Of a stretch of DNA of 64,000 nucleotides, positions 1-15,500 are shown one piece after another (within the stretch, counting starts at the first letter, position 1; each line of letters opens with the position of its first letter). The stretch is from Ascaris suum (Eukaryota; Nematoda; Chromadorea; Rhabditida; Ascarididae), in the NCBI GenBank assembly GCA_013433145.1, contig CM024175.1, forward strand, positions 434,001-498,000, given 5' to 3'. The position numbers and the translations under genes were made by a program. The notes under the pieces are model-generated. The model did no database searches, had not been told where the DNA came from, and saw only the letters and a program-made list of their open reading frames with translations.

Positions 1-2923
1 GCCTCTCTTCTTCTCCACCACTCCTCCCCGCGATCACCTTTGAACAACATCGAAAAACTTCTCCAGGTTATGCTCTAGATTCGATGGATCACAACTGCTT
101 TTTGTTAAACATATCAAAAGACAAAAACAAACCTGCAAGAATTAATAAGATCAAGCTTGCCGCAAAACAAAGAAGAAAACAAACAATGGAATGACTAACA
201 CTCTTAGACGGCTAATAAGGTTGAAAAAAAAATTAAATTTAAAGACATCGACGGTCACTACCTGATATATGAGGTTTATATATTGGGACGAGCTAGAGAC
301 AATGAGATTCAATGATAAAATGCGATACGTATAAAAAAACGAAAATACTATTAACGAATATTCGCTAAACATAGTTCAACATAACAGACTGATCGCTAAT
401 GAAGAACAGACTTTTCACCTTTAATTAACTACAAAACAAAAGAAGTAGAATCACCTCCGTTTGCTGCTTTTCTCTCAGTCCGCTTCCTTCATACCCTTCC
501 CCCCCCCTCCCCCTCCCTTCAACTGAGCAGGATGTGCTGTTCTCAAGGAAATTATCAAAGCCATCTTTCGATGAAAGCAATCCTCAAATCGTTCCCGTGT
601 TCAATACGGCACCTCACTACACTGTCGGCTGGTATATTCCATCTTCTTTTGCAGGAAAATAACGAAGAGAATAAATCAAGCAATTTCTTAATTACACAAT
701 TCCTCATCAGCAATGCAATAATGAATGAGGGCCGTTTATGCCGCTTAATTTGGCGCTCAATTCTCTCATCAGTCACAGATCCCTCTGACCCAATTTGCCG
801 AATGAATCTTTGCCTCGATATTTCTCCTCCTCTAAAACCTCAAAAAATATTTCCCATGCCATCGTTACCATATAATCTCTAAATCCACTAGAACGAAATT
901 AGATTTACAACAAACTTCTTAGCCGCTTATCGTTCAATCAAAACCATCCGAAATGGGATGCATCTTCAAAGTGAAAAGCTTTGCTGCCTTCATCCACCAA
1001 TCAAACGAATAAATGAAGCGAGTAGAATCCCATATCGAGCAGCATATGCAATTGTTGAAACGATATATATCAAAGTCATAGTACTAATCCATTGCAGTAA
1101 TACTTTTATTGGCGTGGTGCTTAGCCGCACATTTGCTCATTGCTTGCTCGTAACGCTGAAAATTAAACATTCTTCAGCATTACCCAGTAAAAGAGCATTA
1201 TAAGCCCAAAATACCTGTAAAAGAAAGTGACACAACTAGCAAAAGGTGTCGGACGGATAGGAAGTGAAGCATAAAGAAAACAAAGGAGGGAGCTAGAAAA
1301 GAAACGCGCCACCGACCTTTCGAAAAAACTATTGAAGAATATTGCAGAAATTTTCTTCCTGAGTTCTTGGTGCAAGCCTATTAAAACTTTCCTCGTATAT
1401 CAACAAGGAACAGCAATTTTCTCGTCGCCCATTCCCATCCATAAACGAAAAAGTCCTATGCAGCAATGTGGTGGTATTTTTCTCAACCTATTCTACCTTC
1501 TGCGTGGCTCAGGTCTTATGTTACACTAACTGCCTTCAAAATACTGCGATCGGGACAATACAACACCACAAGTGGATATGTGTGAACCATCCGCCCGCGG
1601 AATATAACCAAAAAACACTACCAATATAACTAAAAGTCATCGAAAAAAATATATACGTTAAAATATCATCGGAAAACTAATAAACTGAAAGTTTCAATGA
1701 AATATGAGGAATTTCTCAAGACCAATTGCTTATATAAAATATCGCAACTCTATGAGTGGCCACCCAGCTAACTCTCCTTAGAAAAATAATCTTTATGCAA
1801 ATACGTCTGCCTGTCAAATTGAAATGCACTCGTTCCGTTATTCATTTGGTGTTGGACTAATGGAATTTATAACATTTGGATACTCAGCTGAAAGCTCTTA
1901 ATATCGATTATTTCCGGAAAGATTCGAGCGGTTTCTCAAAACTAAACGCCATTCGGTTATTCGGTTTCACTGTCAACAGAAATGCTATCACGACCCCTTT
2001 CACAACACCACAACGATAGTAATAATAAGAACTGGGTCCCCCAACTCCCCCCCCCCCCCCCCCCCCACTATTCATTGGCCATCTCCTCTGTCGTCAAAAT
2101 CACTGTTTTCAACAGCAAGCATAGCACAGTCCAATAGATGCAACACTAACGACTAAAAGAGCATATAATTTTTCTGAGTCGATTCTTCGTTGATTTGGCA
2201 TCGATGCTGTTACATTCGGATCTACCGAGTGCAATACCTCAATAAAATGCGGGTAGAATGCAGCACGCTGAAAATACTTTCATTTTATATCGGTTCATTA
2301 ATGGAAATAAAGTTGAACAATGGACAGAAGAAAATTGCATAAATGCAAAAAGCAATACAGCAAAATGGTTTTTTTCAGTAGTGCATATATATGAGAGCAG
2401 TGTTGTATTTAACTGTGTGGGAAATGATCAAATCACAACGTCCTCAGAGGGTATCACAGAAGCATATAGGTGAGAGAAAGACGAAGTAAAACGAAAGGCA
2501 AAGGTGAGGTACAATATGATACGAGCAACACCAGCAGATGTTTCTTATTCCTCAAGCACTTGTCAGAATGATCCCTGCAGCCTATTACTGGGAATATCAA
2601 AAAAACTTGTAGCATTATATAGACAAGCATCTCTTTCTTTAAAAAAAAACACTTATGGCACTGAGAATAAAGCGCCTTTTACAATTTCTCTACGGAGAAA
2701 GAAATCGGTGGAAGCAAAAAAAAAGAATTATGGGATTTCCTTCAACAATATAAAAAAGGACCTCAACACTAACTTTCAAACAAATAAAACAGCATTTCAA
2801 AAAACACAATCAAGCAACTATCCCCAACCTCTTACTTCATAACGATTTCCTTCATTCACTGTGCCACTCAGTCTCACTGATGAAATCTTGAAATGATCCG
2901 ATAAATGCCATGCTAGGAATTAC
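1..2923. other. TAF6 3' flank; possible terminal exons, no firm gene
   Basis: TAF6 transcription enters this stretch from the right, but its end was not established. Two weak minus-strand candidates: an open segment starting at 2237 after TTGAG (VLHSVDPNVTASMP, then RRIDSEKLYALL), which resembles the last HEAT helix but does not keep phase with the exon ending at 2924; and 1155-1084 after TTTCAG (RYEQAMSKCAAKHHA ... stop). The rest is AT-rich with a 20-base C run at 2047-2066 and a pyrimidine-rich patch at 481-525. Several short open frames have no recognisable content. Confidence 0.35.
2047..2066. repeat. Poly-C run, 20 bases
   Basis: Twenty consecutive C on the plus strand, the longest such run in the window. 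Confidence 0.97.
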
Positions 2924-5900
2924 AGAAATCCCAAACGTGGAAAAAAAAGCGAATTAAAAAATGCCAACTGAATAACCTCTGCGCTAGCTGAGAGATCGAA
3001 GAGAGCATGAAACGCACCATATCGCATATTCGCCGATGAACTGCTATTCATAAAACAATAGCGTAACGCTTGCTGCACCCGTTTTTGTGTATCACATACG
3101 CCATGTTCTCTAAATAAACGCCTTTCGTCGTTCTCATTGCATCATTTCAATTTTAGTAATTCAAATACAACTTAATTTCAAATTTAAATAGACCTCGGTA
3201 AATAAAACCGAAATTATGGCCCCGTGCCTCAACCCCATCGCAACTCATATACCATGTGGAATCATATGCAATTACCCCAAACACTAAGGTCTCGAATAAG
3301 AGTTATACCCTACTCATGAGTGCCATTTCCTCTGCTGCGTGTTTACATAACTCGGCCCTCAGGGTCGGGCTTATGCAAGTGTCCCCCATGGATCCTAAGT
3401 AGAAAAAAAAACACCCAGAAGACCATTTCCTTACATCGTGACCGTAAGTGATCAATTAACATGGCATTAAAACTTATATTCAAAAGCTGAGATCTGGTAG
3501 CTTCCAGATAAACCTATACGCACGTTCACCTCTTTTACCGCACCACTTATGCTTCCATTACTGTTGTTCACAGTAAGATATATCATGACCTGAGGGTTTC
3601 GGGATCAGTACTCTTTTCAGGAAGGAATGATCCCACACTACAAAAAGCAAGGATCCTTACTCACTACTTGAATTCTCGAAGCGAGCATCTTCTTCCTCTC
3701 CCTCCCTCCCATCATTCCCGCAGTGCTGCTTTCCCCGGACCTTCTCTTCAACAAAAAATCATCCCTTGCATGGCAGCAATTGATATACTAGTTTAAACTG
3801 ATGACTGTCAGATCACCCCATGATGACATTATGCATGTACCCGGAGGGCATTGTGAAGTGGCAACATCGCATCCATTCATGTAATTCTATAATGTATAGA
3901 TAGCGTTGACAGAAGAACCAAAAAAACGCAAATTATACCTAACAAGCTGCACAAGGCATTTGCTGGCAAAGTCTCGTAGCGTCCAATGATTATCAATGTC
4001 GGGACGTGAACAAAGCTGCCGACTTATCATGCAGCTAAGCAGTGAGGGGACCATCTCATGTAACTGCAAACACTAACATATTTTTAAAGCATTATTTTTA
4101 GCAGGACACCAATACCCGAACATCAAACTACCAGCACCAAATTACATATACAACGTCTGATTCTACCATGATCTCCTTCTTATTTTAGAAAGGCGCTAAC
4201 AATGTCATATCACAAGCCTCAGCTTTTCGAAATTTTCCCCATTTCAAGACAATTGCCTTTCGTAGATAGTGACATAGAAGCGTATCAACGAGAGATGCCA
4301 ATCTACTCCGATCTGAACTAAAAATAAGCAAGGAAGATAAAATCCTGCACTTACAATCATCAAAATTCACTTAAATTAATAAATTATCGCCTCAATAGCA
4401 AAAATCTCTCCGGCGGTATCTTGTCTTTTTCCTCTTCGAAATCAGCTGCAATGCGATTTGAGATAAACCCAAATCTTGCGTCCCAAAGCACTTGCATATA
4501 GAAAACAACACAGAATTAGAGCTCACTAACAATTACTCACACAGAAACGAATAAATGCTCGAATCTCAAAACTGTCGTTACCCTACTTCTTTTAGTACTC
4601 CTTCCTCGTTTAAACTTCTACGCGAGGTAACGTGAATCATGCGTTATGAAAACAATCATATTTTCGCTAATACATACCCCTTATCGTAAACTAAGCCTTC
4701 CCTCCCTCTCCCACAAAGGGACCATTAAATGCATATTTAAGGATAAGGCAAAACAGGTAAACACCGAATAGCAAAGCAAAGTGAAGAAATAAATAAAGAA
4801 AAGCTTACAACCGGGTGGATGTCCAACGACCGATTATGCAAAAGTGCCGCATGAGCATGCACAATATAGATGAGCATTGCCAATGATCGCTGGATTATGT
4901 TCGCATACACCTGAAACCAATAAACACACTCTGTATCCACAATAACACTTATTTATCCGAGATGCATTTAAAGTTAAAAATGGTGTTTTTCTTCCAAGTT
5001 CCGCACCTGAAGGTCAAGCACTACGTCAGGTCTCTATCGAAACAGTTGAACTATTTTATCGGGTTGGGTTTGTTGAGAGTCAAAAAAAAAAAAAAAAAAA
5101 AACAATATATGAACTTAATCCTGCAACCTATTACAATCTCTTTTCATCGCCATATAGCATCTTTGGAGTTCAAGTTTTCGATTTCTTTTTTTTGTTTAGG
5201 AACACTCCTCGTAGGCGACCGAACCTCAAACAGGTGGCACAATTCCTACTGAATAATGAATTTGCAACCATATCTGAGGAAGTTTTACCTGTGGCATAAA
5301 ACGTGTGCACTTATAGAATCTATAATCTCTCATGAATCACAGACTCATTTCACTTGAGCAACAAGCTGCACTAGAAAACTAGAGAAGCGCATCGGGCCAC
5401 TTTCCGCGATGAGCGCTTTTTATAACACTGCGCACTTAGACTGAGCAATTAAACTGAACGCCCATGACGCCTAAACGTTCATAAATGATTGAGAATTTTG
5501 ATGAGACATATTTTCTTATCAACTGAGATGATATGGGAAATTCCTAATGAAGTTAATATGTCGAATCAAAATTTATTACGCCACCCCAATGCTGATCAAA
5601 GATCACTTCCGAGAAGTTACACAATGATGAATCAGAGTCATCGATTAGACATATCAATCGGACAAACAGAGAAACTCCAATAACCATGCAACGAAAGAGA
5701 ACCTTCAGTTAACAGGTATAAAGGGAATCTCATAGAACTCGCAGAGAGTATCATTTAAAAAATGGAAGCATTGAAATTTCCAGCGAGAAAGAGAAGCAAT
5801 GAAACTCACCCCCTGAGCTAGCCATCTCGAAATATTCGGTAGTAGAGACTGCAACCCTGTGTCCATCTGAAGGCTTTCGAGCGCTTCCTATAAACAAATT

Positions 5901-6520
5901 AGCCGATAATTTCGAAAATACCAGCAAAAACCTTTACGACAACTTTTGCAATAGCCGATCCTTTAAAAGTCGACAACATAAGCAAATATGTACTGAAATC
6001 GAACTCTTCTTCTTAAGTGCTCAGCGGGAAATAGTGAATGGATGTCTCCTCTGCCTCGTACAAAACCCATCAAAAGCCGAAAATGTCGCCGCCCTGATAA
6101 GGGCAGATTGACTGCTCAGCGGGAAATGGTATCAATGAGTCGGATAATAACAATACATTTACCCGATATGACCTTAATATAATGCATTCAACTCAACTTA
6201 TTATATATAAAGACACCTAGCGGTACTTTAGATCAGCGACCCGAATCGCTTTTATTAGCAAATTAAAACAACACAGGAAGTTAGTGCAATAAATTGCGCG
6301 AGACACAAACAATAGCAAAGACAGAGACAAAAGGTCCCATAGAAAGAGGCCAACGGGTTGAAAATATATCACTGACCACTCGTCGTTTATCATCCAAACC
6401 GACACACGCCTCCAAAACGTCTCTGAAGAAACGCTGCTGCTCCTATAATTGAATGCTGCTCACTTACTTCATAGAACATAGGGATTCTGCTCAGTAAAGA
6501 TGCACTTCACAGGGGCAGCC

Positions 6521-6598
<78 letters not shown>

Positions 6599-9500
6599 CA
6601 ACCATAGTACAATTTGAACGCCTACCCAAACGCGTTCAACATGCCGCTGCCGAAAAGGATGCTGTTTATTTTTCTTTTGTGTTAGTCAATGAATACTTTC
6701 TGCTATCACTTCTCTACCCCTTAATTTCCTAATGGCCCTCAGAGCCACAATCAAAATAACCCTGCGAGTCCACAACTTGCATGGCAGCGCACAATACGTG
6801 CTTTTGACAATCTATTTCAATATACGTGCAAAAGAATGATTCCAAATGAAAATATGAGAAAAGGAGGACATCATTGAAAGCGGAAACGATTCCTGAACTG
6901 TTTAAAACACATCACTTTTGTTGTTTGTATAAGAGAATCCTCCGCCCCTTCCACTCCTTAAATTCAACGGCGATTTAAGCACTTCAAAGGATGCCCGTGC
7001 AGGGTGCTCATAACGACAGCATCCAACGCTCGACTCCATCACAAGGTTAGAAATTAGCACCTCTTCTCGGATTTGTTTACTCGACTTTGCATCCACTCTG
7101 GACCAGAAACCACCCTCCTCGCGCAACAAAGCGCATGTTTTATATTAGACGCTTACAAAGAAGTTCGTCTCCGTCAGAAATTGGACACTGGCTTTAACTG
7201 AGATAAATGGAATGCTAACAGAAATGCTGGTGATATGGAAGTACCTGAGCAGCTTTTGGGGCCGGACCCAGATAAGACTGTGCACGTCTGATTGGAAATG
7301 CTCAAACGGATCATCAGACCAACACATGCCGAAGGAAAAATACAGGTAGATCCTATGCCCACTTACAAAACAAAAAATTTCCATATATGCAAAATCGGAT
7401 ACATCAGGTAGAGTGCATCGCATTCAATAAGTACGGTCATGCAGAACTAGAAAACAAGCTCGGTAAACTCAGGAGGCTGAACTCGAAATGTGTGAGAAGA
7501 AGCCGGCCAGAGAAAAAATGACTAGGGGAGAAGAAACGGAGAAAACAATTACGTTCCGCCTCTCTTTTAAAAACATATATAGATTAATGCAACGAACGAG
7601 TGAAAGTTGATGACTGCTCGATGGTTTCACGTAAATGCGCTCTGCCTTTCGTGTAGACCTCATCGCTAAACGATATGCAATAGATGCACCACTTGACATT
7701 TGCGTTAGTGACTCTCTGCAATAAACAACAATAAACATTAGCGTGCTTTCAATTATGCTTTTATTAGTTCTTTACATAGAAATCGAGAAAACTTGGAAAA
7801 AAGAAAAGAAAACTGCAAACAGATATAATCTCAGATCAGGCACCTAATGAAGTAAATCAACAATAAAATGCTCAAATAAAATTGTTTACAAGACAATTAC
7901 ATTATTCCCATCCCCACCACAACAACAAAAACAACTGCGTCAACTTCTGTTCTTTGCAGTTAAAAAATTTCCTGCAAGGACCATGAAAATAAACTTTCAA
8001 GATAATTCCGCTGAAACAATGACAGAATCAATGCAAAGCAACAATTGGAAACACTCCCTTTAAATGAAGATCATCCACGCAATAAGTTCCTATCAAAATG
8101 CTTCACGCCCTTAAAATCGTTATGGCCTTGAAGGTTCCCTCCATTTGGCTGCTAAAAAATCAGTAATGATCCATGCATCAACAGCAATATGTTTCGGTTA
8201 TCACCCAGTACCGTCGTTTTTGTGATGCTCACTTTACTTCCATCCCATCCTTATCTTCCATTCGCATCCAATATTTAACCTCACTCTTGCTGTAACTCTG
8301 GCAGCGGCGACGTGAAGAGGGACGCCGAGGAGGCGAGAGGTACCAGGAAGGGCTGCCGATCGAGAGCTGTCGAACGGAGAAGACTGACTCCGAATGGCTG
8401 AAGCCCGATTTATATAGGCCTCAGATATGCCAAAAGCACCTGGGTCCATCAAAGGCATTGCGCGAAGAAAAATGAACGAGAACCCCCTATACGAGCAAAT
8501 GATGGTTGCAATGTTAAATCACAAACATCTTGGGTTGTCTCTTCAGCGCCACATCCAACAACTCTGCTAACGGTAAACACCTTTCATGACGTGAAGTCGC
8601 TTTTTTTTGCTAAATAAATCCCAATTTGAAAGCGCAATAACTATAGCTATGTTACTGCCATTGGCACAATCCACTACGCCAGCAAGGATTACGACGGGCC
8701 ACGGGATGACTCGTCTAACCTGCAACTTTATCCCCATTGCAAAAAAGTAGCCAGAAAACAAATCCTAACTTTAAAGATGCTATGTTATAGAAAGAAATTG
8801 CTCCATCAGTGCAACATAGTCGCAACTCCTGCAAGAATCTTACCTTCTAGATGACGTAGGTATTGCGTTAAAACGTTCCTCATGCTCCTCGAGCCGAACG
8901 ATCCTCTTCGGCACCTACAACATCAATAATATAGTTAGGCAGAAAAAGAAACACTAAGAAGGCACACTAAAATAACCGTTAACTTGTTAATTTATGCTTA
9001 CCGAGAAGTACCACTGCTACCGAGTTTTCCAAGTCTTCAATCATCAAAGAACGGGTCCTATTCAACACCCGCCCACCAATGAACAAGACAAATCATTTAT
9101 GGATAAATTTGTATGTGATACCGACATATGTTAACGGGCTTTAGCGGGGTAGATTTCATTTCTCACTGACTTTATTAAGACTTACATCAGTTCCCCAACT
9201 TTTCCCGCAGCTATATCAAACTTATAATACCCGTTCCCAAATTCACCTGCAAACCACTCATTATTGGCTAATAGCAAAAAATAATAGCTTCAACTTTTGA
9301 ACATAAGAACAAAAGAATGGAACCCAAAACTTTTTTATTTTAAAGAACGCCATAAAATTATCGATAAATGAGAAGAAACGATAATGACTTACGATAATCG
9401 GGTTTTGTGGTACATAAATTTGTTCACCATCGTAGACTAACCAATGCGCTGCAAAGAAACCTCAAATGACACCATAGAAAATAGCCAAAATCCTTGAGGA

Positions 9501-12500
9501 GTCTCTTACACCTTCCTCGAGTAAAAAAAACATAAGGAAAAATGCCACATTCAAATTGAATCCCACACCGATACCACAACCATGATATTTGAGAATCCAC
9601 TACATAGTATTCACGTGAATCTATCAAAGTTTATGCATACCAAAAGAGAAAACCTCAAATAGTGTCTCTGAAAAAAAAATCAACCCGTTTTAATAGAACC
9701 ATCGAAACAAACTGTTAATACAGAAACAATCACTAATGGTCGCACTAAGCAAGTAGAGTTACGAACCTCAGGTGAAGGATAGAAGAAAAAGTAAATCAAC
9801 GATGCCAAAGTTTTACACAGCGCCGACTCTATCGCGATTCTAAACGAATACTCGCAGGAAACATTATGTTCACATGCTCAAGACGATAAAGATGGTGATT
9901 ATCAAATCAGACATTCGAGGTGATCGCATCAATATCAAGAACTAATACCCATTAACACTAACACAATAGAAATACCTCTCCATGAAGGAGGGACATTTAT
10001 TCCTCTGATGGCTCCAAAAAGAGATAAGCGAATGTAAACGCTGAAGTTTTGTGAAATAAAAAAATCAAACGTTTCATAGTGAAGGTAAAATTTTAGCAAT
10101 AAGCGAAGTAACTTTATTTGTTCCTTCAGTATCAGAAAAAGGATAAACCCGCCGAAATTTCAATTATTTCCAAAGGCTGAACAAAAGCCGTTCCATCTTC
10201 GCAGAGATATTCATATATTCAACACTAATACAGAAACTGATATGCTTTTAAGAACACCGTTGTGACCTCAATCGAGCAGCGTCTTAGCTCTGATCGCCGT
10301 GATCTCAATCTACTCAACGCTCGAGCTCGGGTGTTCTCGAGCTCAACTTCGCGTCCGAAATAGGATACAAGTACGAACTCATGACAGCCCACTGAATGAA
10401 TACAAAAAAGGAACATCAAAGAAAGAAATTCACCTCTAATCATCGGACAAAGCGGAGGTTTGGGTGGCTTCGAATTGGCGATTGCTGCCATATCAACTTC
10501 AGCATCCTCAGCAATGAAAACTTCATGATCAAGCATTTCCGCACTGTCCGCTACCGATTTATAAACAAACAGATTTTCGACTGTTATCATGACCAAGAAT
10601 CGCCTAAATGCCAATAATTCCACCATCATACTGCCTTATAAAAGAATGTAAGTAATTAAAGCAACATCCACAAAAACCAACCCTCAATACTGAAAATGGC
10701 CTACGGTACCACTCTCACCTAAAAAACAATACATCCATATAACTGAAAACGGGGTTGTAACATCTGTGGAATGGCCCACTTCACAATTAAATGCCATAAA
10801 CAATGGCGATCCTATGCTATTGAAATCGGACGTTCCCATAATAAATTTGGTAGCCAGCAGAAAAAACTGTTAACATATAATCGAATGGCATATCACTGAG
10901 GTGCATAAGCTCAACAGAAACTGAACTAAATGCGATGACACGAAAACATTCTGCGAAGGAATATCGGCACTAATGTGCGGACAGGCTTAGGTCGAGCATG
11001 GAAAAGGAAAGGGAGCGGATCACTAGACAATGAACCACAATTAACAGAGTTGTGGCTAAGCACAAACAAAGAAAGCAACAACCTCGAGACTGCATTAAAG
11101 TTGGTCAACAGCTTTGAATACAGATTTTCCCCCAAAATATTTCATCTCCCTGCAGGAGACCGGAAACAGTACAATGAACCGACAAGAATCATGACGGCAC
11201 CACCCATGAAGGATATCAGGGAGAGGTCGTCTCTCTTTGCCCTTAGAATTGTGCGCACCGGCGAGAGTCTTTCCATAATATTTGATTACCTCCGGACATT
11301 TTTTCTCCTGGAAAAGGACTAAAGCGGATGTGAGCATATTCGATTCCGAAAGTGGCCGCCACGGCCCAAAAAGACTGCATGGACCTGCTGCCGTCGAGAA
11401 CAACCGAACAATTTGATAATGCCACGGATTGAGGTTTCGTGGAAGATGTTCGCATCCATCGTTGCTAATTTATAGCTCTTCTCATTTCCTTTCGTGGTAA
11501 TATACACCTGTACTTGAGGCACATGCAAAAGTAGAACATTATCACAGAGAGCTACCTTTAATTTGATCCCGTTTCTCGAATGTAAGGTGAGTGGATTCAA
11601 TGACAGTCGACTGATCAGTAAAACTATAGGCCACTAAAAAACAGCCCTGAAAATGTGTTTCGAAAATGCTTTGCGGGCATTCGAATTCTGTACAAATTCA
11701 TTCCACCAATACTGATGTGATGTGATGGCTATTATTGAAAATTATTTCCTCCTACCTCCACTTCCTTGTACTGTGTTAAAAATCGGTAAGAAAACACTTA
11801 TTGCCCGTAAAATGAATTAACTTTGGGGCCATAATACTGACTCATAAACGGAACCCATCACTTACCCACCAATCATTATCCTAAAATAAAAAAATTACCT
11901 GATTTTTTGCGTCAAGCGAAAAACTATAGCATGAAACGACAGGTGAAGAATAATGGTTATATCATACGCTCATTAACTGATATGTTAACAAGGTGTGATA
12001 GGGTATGACGCAATTATAGGTTCAACCTACGTCTCTAGCATGCGAGAATGATTCGTTCAGTTGCCCGAAGCCAAGCTCCAATCATTATTCTATTTAATTA
12101 GTGAAGACAACCTCTTGGCCAAATATTCGAAATGCCGACTCGATATCATCGGTCGTTAGATGCGCTCGTCTACAATGCACAGCCAGCTTTTTTGCTTGCT
12201 CTAACAACGTCTGCAAATCCATAAGAAATCTATTCATAAAACAGAAGCATTATAATGATATCAACATCACAAGCAAATAATAACCATAAAACTTTGCCAA
12301 AGAAACAGTCAAAAGCAGTAGCACATTGCAAGTTTTATCGTTAGAAAGCAGAAAGCGGAAAAGCGCGCCAGGAAAGCTGCACGATTTGTGCTCTTGCTTC
12401 TTAAGGAGCCAACTGAAATGCATAAACACAACGACAAGACATTGCTTGATGCGTTCCAGCACGAAATCGACCGGCTGTAAAAAATTTCAAGTCAAAAAAA

Positions 12501-15500
12501 ATTTTTGTTTTGCATCCGATCCCAAGCTGCAAAGATTTCACTCAAAAATTTTAAGACACTCTTAAATGTCAATAACTATCAAAAAAGGATAGGGAATAAT
12601 AAAGAAATGAGTAATTAAGCTATTGCCAACAAATTTCGATTCTTAAGCTGATGAGTTGAATGTATCACACCGACACTAACGCAAACATTTATGCATTCTG
12701 CAAAAAAATGAACAAACAAATAAACGAATAAACAAACACATAAACGAATAAGTAAATAAACAAATAAACAAACAAATGAACAAATAAACAAACAAATAAA
12801 TAAATAAACTAAACAAAAAAGAGATCAGCACCAACCATCGTAAATTAAAAATCAATTTCTACTGCACAAGTGTATAATATGACGCGATCGATCCATTATT
12901 AGGGATCGTTCCAAGTATATTCATTCATCGATCCCCGCAAAAATTTCCAATTATGTAAATATTCGCCTGTTTCTAAGCCTTACTGTTTAATGTTGAGGAT
13001 CCACTCTTCATTTATGGCACACTTTGAAAAATTCAGAAACGACGTTCCGCTTGCATTCCGAAAGTGCACACCACTAGCCACTTTTGATCATAATGCAGTC
13101 ATTCCCCTTTTTTTGGAAGTTTTATGCAATAATGCAATCTATGCAATCTATACAACACTGAAATGACCAATTTTCAAAAAAGTTCATAAAGCAGAGGAGG
13201 AAGCAAGAACTGCACTGCGGACTCATAATATTCTATTCACATATATACTGCCTTACTATTGATTCAAGGGAAGAAGACCAAATTATAAAAGCAACAGATA
13301 TGGCGAAGCCTTCTAGCAAAGTGGGAGAGGTGCAGGGGCTCGCTCCCCCACCTCCCACCCTCACGCAAAAAAACTTGGATAGATACACGCAAATAACATA
13401 CCTTGATGCTGTAAGTGACGTGTTCGGCAGTGATGTTGCAGCAATCTTCCGACAGGGACGCTATTCCCAACTGCTCACTTACCACCTGAAAAGGTGTGAT
13501 CACCTCAACAAATTATGAAGGTAAGGATCACCTTATGAAACTATGAAATCAGACAGACGTTAAGGATCACCTTGTTGGCCATCCTTCATTTCAGTACCTG
13601 AGCGTTTATAATAAAAAGTTGACTCCATGAACAATAGAGGCTCAAGCTTTAGAATATTACGCTCAAGTTTTTGGTGGCCTTACTTGCGTGATTGCGCTCT
13701 TAAAAGCTGCAGCTCTCGTCAGCGATGCTTCGATAAGCGAATATATCATAACAAAAGCAACCACTGCCCCTTCTTTTATTTTCACTTTATAAGATATCTG
13801 CTCACAAACTATTTTCCTCACGCTTTCCCCTTACACGGATCATTGCCAAATGAACACCTCCATTACTCAAATTTACCTAATCTTTTGCACACATCCAATC
13901 GATGCGACCTCCAGCGAGCTCATCCGAGCGATGCCAACTATTCCTTTCCGCTGCTCCAGCAAACAGAATAAGCTTGACAGAGTTGCCGGAAACGTGAATG
14001 TTAGCCTAGGTCAATCTCCCTCCGTTCCTCGAAGCACAACTAAACTCCATCCCACCCCTCCTATAACATCTTCACAATTGCTCCCTCTCTCGAGTTCCAA
14101 AATTAAATGGGAGGGATACTCGTTACGTATCTTAGGAGAGCTTTGCTTTTGATAATGGAATAGCTCCTATGATTCAAAATCGTTGGGAGTACTCTTTTAC
14201 CGAAAAAAACCGTGTTACCTGTTTTGTTCTTCCTCCGCCCATACACTTCAGTGGAAAAGGTAACTCCTCCGAGAAGCCTACTCACAGGTGATTGTTGACC
14301 CGATATTTTCGACACCGTATTCATTCACTTACCCTCCAACTTCATGTCTATACCCTTTACTGTTTACATTTTATGCTAAAGATCCACCAGAAGCGCTAAG
14401 CAATCCTTTTACAACTAAAATCTTCGCTGATAATACAAAAGTATATAATGTTGGCGCTTATAACCTTGACCTATTCCAACTGCCTCTAAAAAAAGACCAA
14501 AGCATAGACAAAAAACTGCAACTGTCCAATGGGAAGAACGAAATTGTGGTCGTCAATCTCAATAAAATAAACTTAAATTCACCCATACTCAAAGCGGTTC
14601 CGATGTGAATCACAAGGATGAGATTCGAGAGCAACGTGTTCTCATCGAAGATAATACCTTCGCTTTGAAAAGTAAATTCTGATTGTCGTGCGATTTGCAT
14701 TTATTAACGCTTTTCATGTCGGAATATTTTAAATGCTAAACGTAAAACTGTAAATACATATGTTAATGTATATGTTGTGATTGATCGTCAACTGCTGTGA
14801 CTCTGGCAGCGGCGACACTGAAGAGGGAGACCGAGTGTGGAAAGTGAAGGCATCCGAGATAGTAGAAGTGGCTTTTTGGGAAGCACCACAGCTCCCAGAC
14901 GAGTAGAACAGCGAGAACAGCGAAGGAAGGCTGCTGTTTGGAGAACCGACTAGTGAAGACTGACGGGCCGAAGCCCGATCTATATGGGGCTCAGATATCG
15001 TCCTAGGGCAGCACAAGAGCAAATAAGTCGATCAATGGCATTACGTGAAGAACAATGGACGACAATCGACTATACGAGTAAAAAGTGATAACTACAGCGT
15101 TACAACAAATAGATATCTTGGGTTGACTCTTCAGCGCCATATCCAACAGTCTACATAATCTATAGCAATGCCAGCGCATGAAATTTGCTCTGAACTTTTT
15201 TGTCGTTATAGCCATGGAGTATTCAATCAAATAAAGGAAACAGCAGGCAATAAAACCTCATTATTTAAATATAGGCATTTTAGAGCTTAAAGAGTATAGA
15301 CAAGAGCTTATAACAACTTTCAAATCAATGAAAAACTTATTCGCGTAGGAAATGATCGCTTACTCCTAGCCGCAATCAGAACTTCTTTACAAACGCATTA
15401 CAGTAAATTTTAAAAAAAAGTCGCCAATAGAGGTAGGAATTTACAGAAAAAACTATGCCATTTCTTCTACTTAAAAATAACTGATTTACGAACGGAGTGT

